Assembly (NCBI GenBank): GCA_026545225.1
Contig: CM048850.1
Coordinates: 25,845,797 to 25,909,796, forward strand
DNA from: Cornus controversa
Taxonomy: Eukaryota > Streptophyta > Magnoliopsida > Cornales > Cornaceae
Direction of reading: 5' to 3'
DNA length: 64,000 bases
Position 1 is the first letter of the stretch. Every line of letters starts with the position of its first letter. Below the pieces are notes generated by a model. It made no database searches. It had not been told where the DNA came from and saw only the letters and a list, made by a program, of their open reading frames with translations. The position numbers and the translations under genes are program-made. Shown here piece by piece: positions 58,360-64,000 of this stretch.

Positions 58360-61185
58360 GAATCTCTCTTTTGTTCCAGTCTTTTCAGTTGCCTCACTAT
58401 TTGTTGATATATACGAATTGTTTACAGATTTCATCTGCATAGGTAACAATAGAATGCTTTTTCTTGCATAGGAATATTTTTCTTATGAACTTATTTATTC
58501 ATTTCACATTTAGATTAAGATCTCTCTAAATTGAAAATGCATAGGAAAGTATTTTTTTTTATAAATATATATAGGAATTCAGATATGGTAGGCATGTCCT
58601 TATCAGCGTATTATCACCATTTACCTTCCACTTTGCTGCACACCTAAGCATGAAACGTTGTTTGTGCAGTTGGGATTAAAAGTATACCCTACATGACTTG
58701 TGTGTACAACTAAATATTATTTCACTTTTGATTGTAGTCCTATTGCATGGCCTTGCCACAAAACGGCTATGTTCACCTATTAATAGAGTGACTGTTGGTC
58801 GTCGCTGCAACCATATACATTTTCATTTTCTCAAATTTAAAGACACATGCTTATGAGCAATGCAAATATCTGAAGCTTAAACCTTTAATATCCATTTTCT
58901 TTTTCTCAAATATACAGACTCATTTCCTCTAAAGGTTTCCCTGCATCTAGCTGTGGAGGCTCCTTTTCTTTTTCGTCCATTAGGTCCTTTAGAGGCCAAA
59001 TCTGTGTGCTCATTTCCATTTACTGAAGAAAAAAAAATGCTCATAAGACTCTTTCCTTTTTTTCCCGGTAAGGTAAAAGACCCTTTCCATTTTTGGCTAT
59101 ATTATTGATTTCCATCACAGTTTTCTCATCATCCCTCTCTTCACTTGCACATAAGGGTGTCATTGGGTTGTATCAGACTTGGGGGGAACCACTTGGCTGC
59201 CAGCCATGGCCCAACTAAAAAATAAAGACTGACTTGAGCAAAATTTCCTCACAGACTTGCCAAAAAAATGTTCATCTCAGCAAAGAATTGGATGACTGCT
59301 CTCCTTTGGTATCGTTGTTTAAGCGCAAATTAATTTGTTTGAACTCGTTAAAGTTTGTTGACCCTTACGAATAGGAAAACTTATTGATCTGAGTTTGGGT
59401 CAGTTAATTGGTGGGTTGAAAACTGCCTTCCATTTTCCAGGTCTGTCAAAGGATTATTTATTGTCCCTTTTTATATCAATTTTGATTCAGGGGAAGCAGC
59501 ACATCCAAAAAGCTCAATCACACCGGTTTACAACTGATAATAGTAAAATTTTGTAGAACACTAAAACATATATAGGGGAAATGTAAGAGAATTAGAAGAT
59601 GATTACCAAAAACAAAAAACAAAAAAATAGAAAGAGAGAGAGAGAGAAATAATGACTCATTTTCTCAAGACATTAGTCACAGGATTATATTGGTGTATGA
59701 TTAAATAAGGACTCATTTTCTGACTGTAAGTACTTGTTTAGCTTAAACAACATAATTACTTTTGCATGATAAACTTTGTTCATTTCCAGATTGCAGGTTT
59801 TAACCACCTCCTTTTCTAGAAAATTTTAACATTCCACTTCACTAAATATTAAGCATCTCAATGTATTGAATTGGTGAAAATATCTTTTCTTTTTCACTAC
59901 AGGGTATGTTCGAGCAGCTATTCCTTACTATGTCTGGGCACTTGCAATGAATCCAAAGGCAGATAATTCCTAGCAGCATTTGAGAATTTCTTTGAGGTAT
60001 ATTGATCGGAAAATGAGTGCTCTTCTATTAATCTTCATGCAATTTAATTACAACTCGTATCATTTTTTTCTATTGCAGTTGTTCTTCTCATAAACATCAA
60101 GGGAGATCAATCTAATTTACCCTTTGAATTTGTTACTCATAAGTTGGTTTTAGTTGACTCTCTAATTTGTAATTTAGAAGGAAATATTTCCCTATTAATT
60201 TGATTATTTTGGTATGGTAATTTCCTTTTTTTTAAAAAAAAAAAACTACACTTCTAAATGGTAAGAGTACTAATTAGACTTGAATTAGGTTTGATTGTGC
60301 TCGCAAAGGCAATTAACTTAATACCATTTGACTAATTTCTTAATATACTTTACATATGTATTTTCTTTCCATCAGGAATTGCATGCCCAAGTGGATTAAT
60401 TTTCAAATTGAGCTTTAAAGCTGAAGCCTTATATGACCCTTTGTATTCTGTTCAATTTCCCAATTTCAATACAATCCTTTCCAAATTATGAACATAAGTT
60501 GACCAACGTAGCTGCAACACTTATCTTGGATACTATCATTTCTTAGTAGACTTGCATGACTTCACATATTTATAGGTATCATTTTCCCTGTCAATATAAG
60601 TTAGGCATATGATATATTGAAATATGATAACATTAACAGAGATCTTTTCAACGTAGATCCAAAAGCAGTCTCTGATATTTTCTCTTCATGTATTTTTGGT
60701 TTATATAGTTTCATGATAAATACTGTGAGTGAGTGGCACCATTTTTGTTTCGCTTGTTTGATTCTCAATTTTTTCTAAAAGTAATTTCTTTTTTGATAAC
60801 TACACGATCAGACACGTGTCCCCACCAAGACTTGGATTTGCACTCTTGCCGTTGGGTTGGCAAGAGACACCACCCAAGCTAAAATCTGTCCATGGGCTAA
60901 AAGTGTAGTTCATGCTGGATTTTTTCTCCAACTGATGCAAGATTTTAAACTCTGAGATTGATTCTTTGGTGAATCTTGTAGTGGAACTAACTATGCATAT
61001 TCAGCTGCCCTGCAACCTTCCGCATTGGACCAAAAAGGATATCCCCATTACCGTAATGCCACCAAAACCAACGACTTCCAACTAAGCATTTGCAGGTCAA
61101 ACAGTAGACCACAGACCACCCACTCTCATGAGGAAACTCATGACTATGACTGTAAGAGGTTTTCTTTATCACTTCCCTTTAAACC
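58360..61185. other. Unassigned AT-rich DNA
   Basis: No gene recognised apart from a weak exon-like piece at 59903-59996. Includes a (ga)n tract at 59630-59645. Confidence 0.4.
59903..59996 (+). other. Exon-like segment of unknown identity
   Basis: Flanked by actacag before and gtat after. One frame reads YVRAAIPYYVWALAMNPKAD before a stop. No family recognised. Confidence 0.25.
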
Positions 61186-61560
61186 TCAGTCAGGACTTTA
61201 ACTAAATCTGATCTTCTTCTTTTTTTAATTTCTTTGCTTTAGTACCATCTGATATTTCTTCATCCATTGAGCTGACCAAACCCTTAAACTCTACAAAGAA
61301 CAACTCCATCCCTCTTCTTCCCTGTTCCATGGATTCACTACCATTCTTCCTTCAGTTATCAAAGCTTGTTCTTATGCTCAATACCATCACTTCGGTCTTC
61401 AAATTCATTGTGTTGTCCTCAAAACAGGTTCTGATTTGGAATCTACTACATCCAATTCTGTCATCTCCATGTATGGCAAGTTTTCAGACATTGAATGTGC
61501 ACGTAAGATGTTTGATTGTTAGCCTAAGGCACAATCTAGAGAGACACCTTTCTAGGTTAT
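61186..61560 (+). pseudogene. PPR protein gene fragment
   Basis: In frame from 61331: FTTILPSVIKACSYAQ, FGLQIHCVVLKTGSD, NSVISMYGKFSDIECARKMF, then a stop at 61520-61522. This is the PLS-type pentatricopeptide pattern of plant organelle RNA-binding proteins. Only about two repeats remain. Confidence 0.8.
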
Positions 61561-61754
61561 CATTTTTGAGATCATTTGGCTGTTAACTCTCTAATTGTCA
61601 TACACTCTCTACACAAAAAACTAACCAGCTTTTCTGCGTAGTAGAATAAAAAGGTTCATTTTGCCTTCTATATCTGTCAATTCTAGAACTCTTGATATCA
61701 TCTTTGCACCTAAAAATAGAAGAGATGCTGGTTTCATGAGTTTATCGTCCCATC

Positions 61755-62928
61755 TGTGAGTTGCGCGGTGCGGAAGCGGTTGCGAAAAGTATTTTAGAAC
61801 CTAGAGGGGGGGTGAATAGGATCACTTGCTCGTTTGCTTAATTTTTAATTAATTCAATTTTAAGTCCAATTAATTAAACAATTAAAGCAAGCAAATAAGT
61901 AAAGTGCAAGAAAAGAAAAGAATGCACCAGATATACGTGGAAACCCAAGGCGGGAAAAACCACGGAGGGAGGCGGCACGCCTCAGGGAACCAATTCACTA
62001 TGATGAAGCAAAGTACAACAGACTCTGTCTCAGTCTCACACCCCTCTTCACTCTGTCAAGGATCTGATGCGGAACACCTCAGGCTTATGATTGCGACAAC
62101 ACGTCCAACTGCTGCAGACTTCCGGCTAACGTCACCACCCTTACAGAAAGGTTGCTGGAAGAACCAAAATACTCAGCAAGTATTTTGTTCCCTTCGTAGT
62201 GCAATCTGGTCACCTTTCTTCCTCAGCAAGCAAGCAAGCGAAGAACCTTCAATCCAATGTTCTGATCAGCAAATAGATTTGATGCAGTCTCTGAGCAGCT
62301 AATCAGAAGTAGAACACCATCCTAAAATCACTCGTGTAGTATGGATGTGTGTTCTTAAAAATATATAAACCCTAATTATTATGTATATACTTTCTCTCTT
62401 TAAAACTAATATTTCAGGGCTTCTTTTTCACACATTGTAGAGAAAATATGGATACATATATATAGGCAAGGAAGTCCTAATTCTACTTGGAAAAGAAGTT
62501 AAATACCAAAATAGAACTTTCCTAGAAGTTTCAAACCCAATAGGAATCAGAATTTTCGTCAAAATTTATTTCCTATTTGGAATAGGCTAAGTTGGACCGG
62601 TGCCAATTAAATAGGACCGGTGGGACTGTTTGAAAACCTGCAGAACCTATCTTCCCGAGAAAAGTTGGACCGGTCCTAAATATTGGGGACCGGTCCTACT
62701 TTGAAAAACCCTAGTTTTTCAAAATAGGCTCGGAACTACAAAGTGCAGAATGTCCTCACCATACTTACCTGTACTATATGGTGTTCTAACTGATTTGTCG
62801 GCTTCCATGCACTTGAGTGTCAGCTCGAAGATGTCGATGATCGGTTACATAAAATATCATGAAACTTACAACTCGATCATTCAGGTTTTGATCACCGAAA
62901 TATGCCAATTACAAATTTATATGTCACA
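61755..62928 (-). repeat. 3' LTR of element G
   Basis: 1174 bp, bounded by tgtgagttg and atatgtcaca (TGTGACATAT on the element strand). Contains gaacctagagggggggtg, a frequent word in plant copia LTRs. Confidence 0.8.
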
Positions 62929-63254
62929 ATCTCCCCCTTTGGCAATTTCGTGACAAAACCACTTAGACAATCAATAACCTAACCCATTGGAAAAATTAGA
63001 TTACAATGTTGCCCAAATACAAAGAAATATAGAACTGATCATCAGAAGCTTTACTTGTGTGTTCAAGACGGTTAGTAAAAACCTGTTGTACCTGCACATC
63101 TCTTAAACAACACAACCTGTGAAAAGCTTAATAAAGAAATATAATCATATATATCTCCCCCTTAAAAAAAATATCTGATAAATATATCTCCCCCTTTGTC
63201 AAAGAACCTCATATCACATCCTATGCATATAACAATATCATCTCCCCCTTTTTG
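62929..63254 (-). promoter_or_regulatory. Multiple polypurine tracts of element G
   Basis: AAGGGGGAGA-type tracts at 62929-62943 (next to the LTR), 63154-63163, 63187-63200 and 63241-63254. Confidence 0.8.
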
Positions 63255-63458
63255 GAACAAATTGACAAAGAACTAGCAAAGAGATTTAGATAAACAGATA
63301 AATCATGACGCACATAGGGACAAACATAATCATCATCACTGATCAAATAAATATCCAAAACATATCAGTTGATGGAATAAACCAAAATAAATAATCTAGA
63401 CATCAAAGATAAAGAAATCAACCATAGTCTAGAACAAAAATATATTAAGACCTAAAGT

Positions 63459-64000
63459 CTAATCATCATCTGCATCATCAGCAGCCTCATCAGAAGCAGC
63501 AGGGTCAAGCTTGTCTATCCTAGTATGTAAACGATCGAACCCTTGCTGAATGAACCTGAGAACTTGGTTCATCTGATTGGCTGTCACAGGTGTGTCAGTA
63601 GCAGGAAGTTGGAAAACTCCACGACCCCCAGACACAGCCTGACCAGCGCCTTGACTGAGCTCATAAGCTTTCCTATCCTTCTCTTTCTTGTTGACTGAAC
63701 GAGTAATTGAGGTAGCATCAATTATCCCTTTCGGTCTTTCAACATCTGCTCCATCAGGAATAGGAACCCTTGCACCTCTCAGAATAGCCATGATAATCTG
63801 TGGGAAGGGTAAGGCTGATGATGACCTAGAGTGTCGAGTAGCGAGAATCATGGTACGCATGATTGTTGCAGGAAGATTGATGGGATCCTCTCGAACAATA
63901 TGATATAGTAGCTCGGCTCGACTCTTGATCAAATTACCTTTATGATCATGAGGATCAAGGTTGTAGGAGACCACCAAATTTAATGCCGACACATTGTGTG
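63459..64000 (-). CDS. Extra ORF of element G, similar to 'putative plant transposon protein' domain, partial
   Basis: At least 177 codons, open to the window edge, so the start is not known. Key segments: SRAELLYHIVREDPINLPAT, IMRTMILATRHSRSSSALPF, IIMAILRGARVPIPDG, a KKEKDRK basic patch, a glutamine/glycine-rich part, and a helical acidic end (DPAASDEAADDADDD). The resemblance is to a domain often annotated in plant transposon proteins; it is recalled, not searched. It lies between pol and the 3' LTR in sense orientation, where Sireviruses carry an envelope-like ORF. No membrane segment is visible in this part. Confidence 0.6.
   Translation of the reverse strand, partial: HNVSALNLVVSYNLDPHDHKGNLIKSRAELLYHIVREDPINLPATIMRTMILATRHSRSSSALPFPQIIMAILRGARVPIPDGADVERPKGIIDATSITRSVNKKEKDRKAYELSQGAGQAVSGGRGVFQLPATDTPVTANQMNQVLRFIQQGFDRLHTRIDKLDPAASDEAADDADDD

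Larger units (their letters stand above)
61755..64000 (-). mobile_element. Element G: Sirevirus-type Ty1/copia element, 3' part
   Basis: Minus strand: 3' LTR 61755-62928, polypurine tracts, then an extra ORF running off the window. Multiple AAGGGGGAGA tracts before the LTR are a known Sirevirus feature. Pol is outside the window, so the lineage call is tentative. Confidence 0.7.

Noticed and set aside
60968-60981. Possible CACTA right terminus (gaatcttgtagtg)
   Set aside because: Matches the terminal repeat for about 12 bases, but no subterminal repeats and no matching 3-bp duplication (gaa against tat).

Overview
The window is nuclear DNA of a flowering plant, probably a eudicot, from a gene-poor, repeat-packed region. 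No intact host gene, tRNA or rRNA gene was recognised. Almost everything is LTR retrotransposons inserted into one another, with CACTA transposon ends, one LINE fragment and short fragments of two host gene families. The plant assignment rests on the element families: Athila, Tat, Tekay-type, Ogre-type, Sirevirus-type and plant CACTA subterminal repeats, plus plant-type PPR and OSCA gene pieces.

Layout. 1-5342: element A1, a minus-strand Athila-type element that keeps gag but has lost protease and reverse transcriptase-RNase H-integrase; its left LTR lies outside the window. It sits in the left LTR of element B. 5343-23752: element B, a minus-strand, apparently non-coding Tekay-type element with LTRs of about 3.5 kb. 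Its interior carries solo LTR S1 (11176-12695, duplication atttc). Its right LTR is split by A2 (15082-22509, duplication ggcat), a complete sister copy of A1. 23753-36599: element C, a decayed plus-strand Tat-type element (gag, protease, RT, two RNases H, integrase) with an antisense plant-mobile-domain gene downstream of pol and a 3' LTR at 35876-36599. 36600-41061: two related minus-oriented LTR-like blocks (F) with an 85-bp tandem repeat between them. 41062-46700: non-coding Ogre-type remnants (D) with a 60-bp minisatellite, a tRNA-Arg primer site and an LTR with a duplicated core promoter. 47535-47880: LINE ORF1 fragment, cut at 48121 by a CACTA end. 48571-54003: Athila element E4 with an inverted gag piece, solo LTR S2 (48616-50040, duplication acatg), plus-strand protease/RT/RNase H, and an Athila ORF-1-type domain. 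54004-55058: another A-family LTR, cut by a second CACTA end at 55059. 55059-61754: AT-rich DNA with an OSCA/CSC1 exon fragment, two exon-like pieces and a PPR fragment. 61755-64000: 3' LTR, multiple polypurine tracts and an extra sense ORF of a minus-strand Sirevirus-type copia element.

How the parts relate. A1, A2, S1, S2 and the 54004 LTR belong to one LTR family. E4 is a less deleted relative that shows what A1 and A2 lost. Comparison of the three places two deletions in A1/A2 at the same points, both leaving the reading frame continuous. This points to a gag-only lineage that was mobilised in trans. The order of insertion can be read directly: C, then B inside C, then A1, A2 and S1 inside B. 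No new immune or enzymatic system was seen. The most interesting signals are the gag-only lineage, the intron-bearing antisense gene in C, a 34-bp copied patch in the C integrase, repeats that include an LTR terminus, the inverted gag segment in E4, and host exon fragments downstream of a CACTA end.
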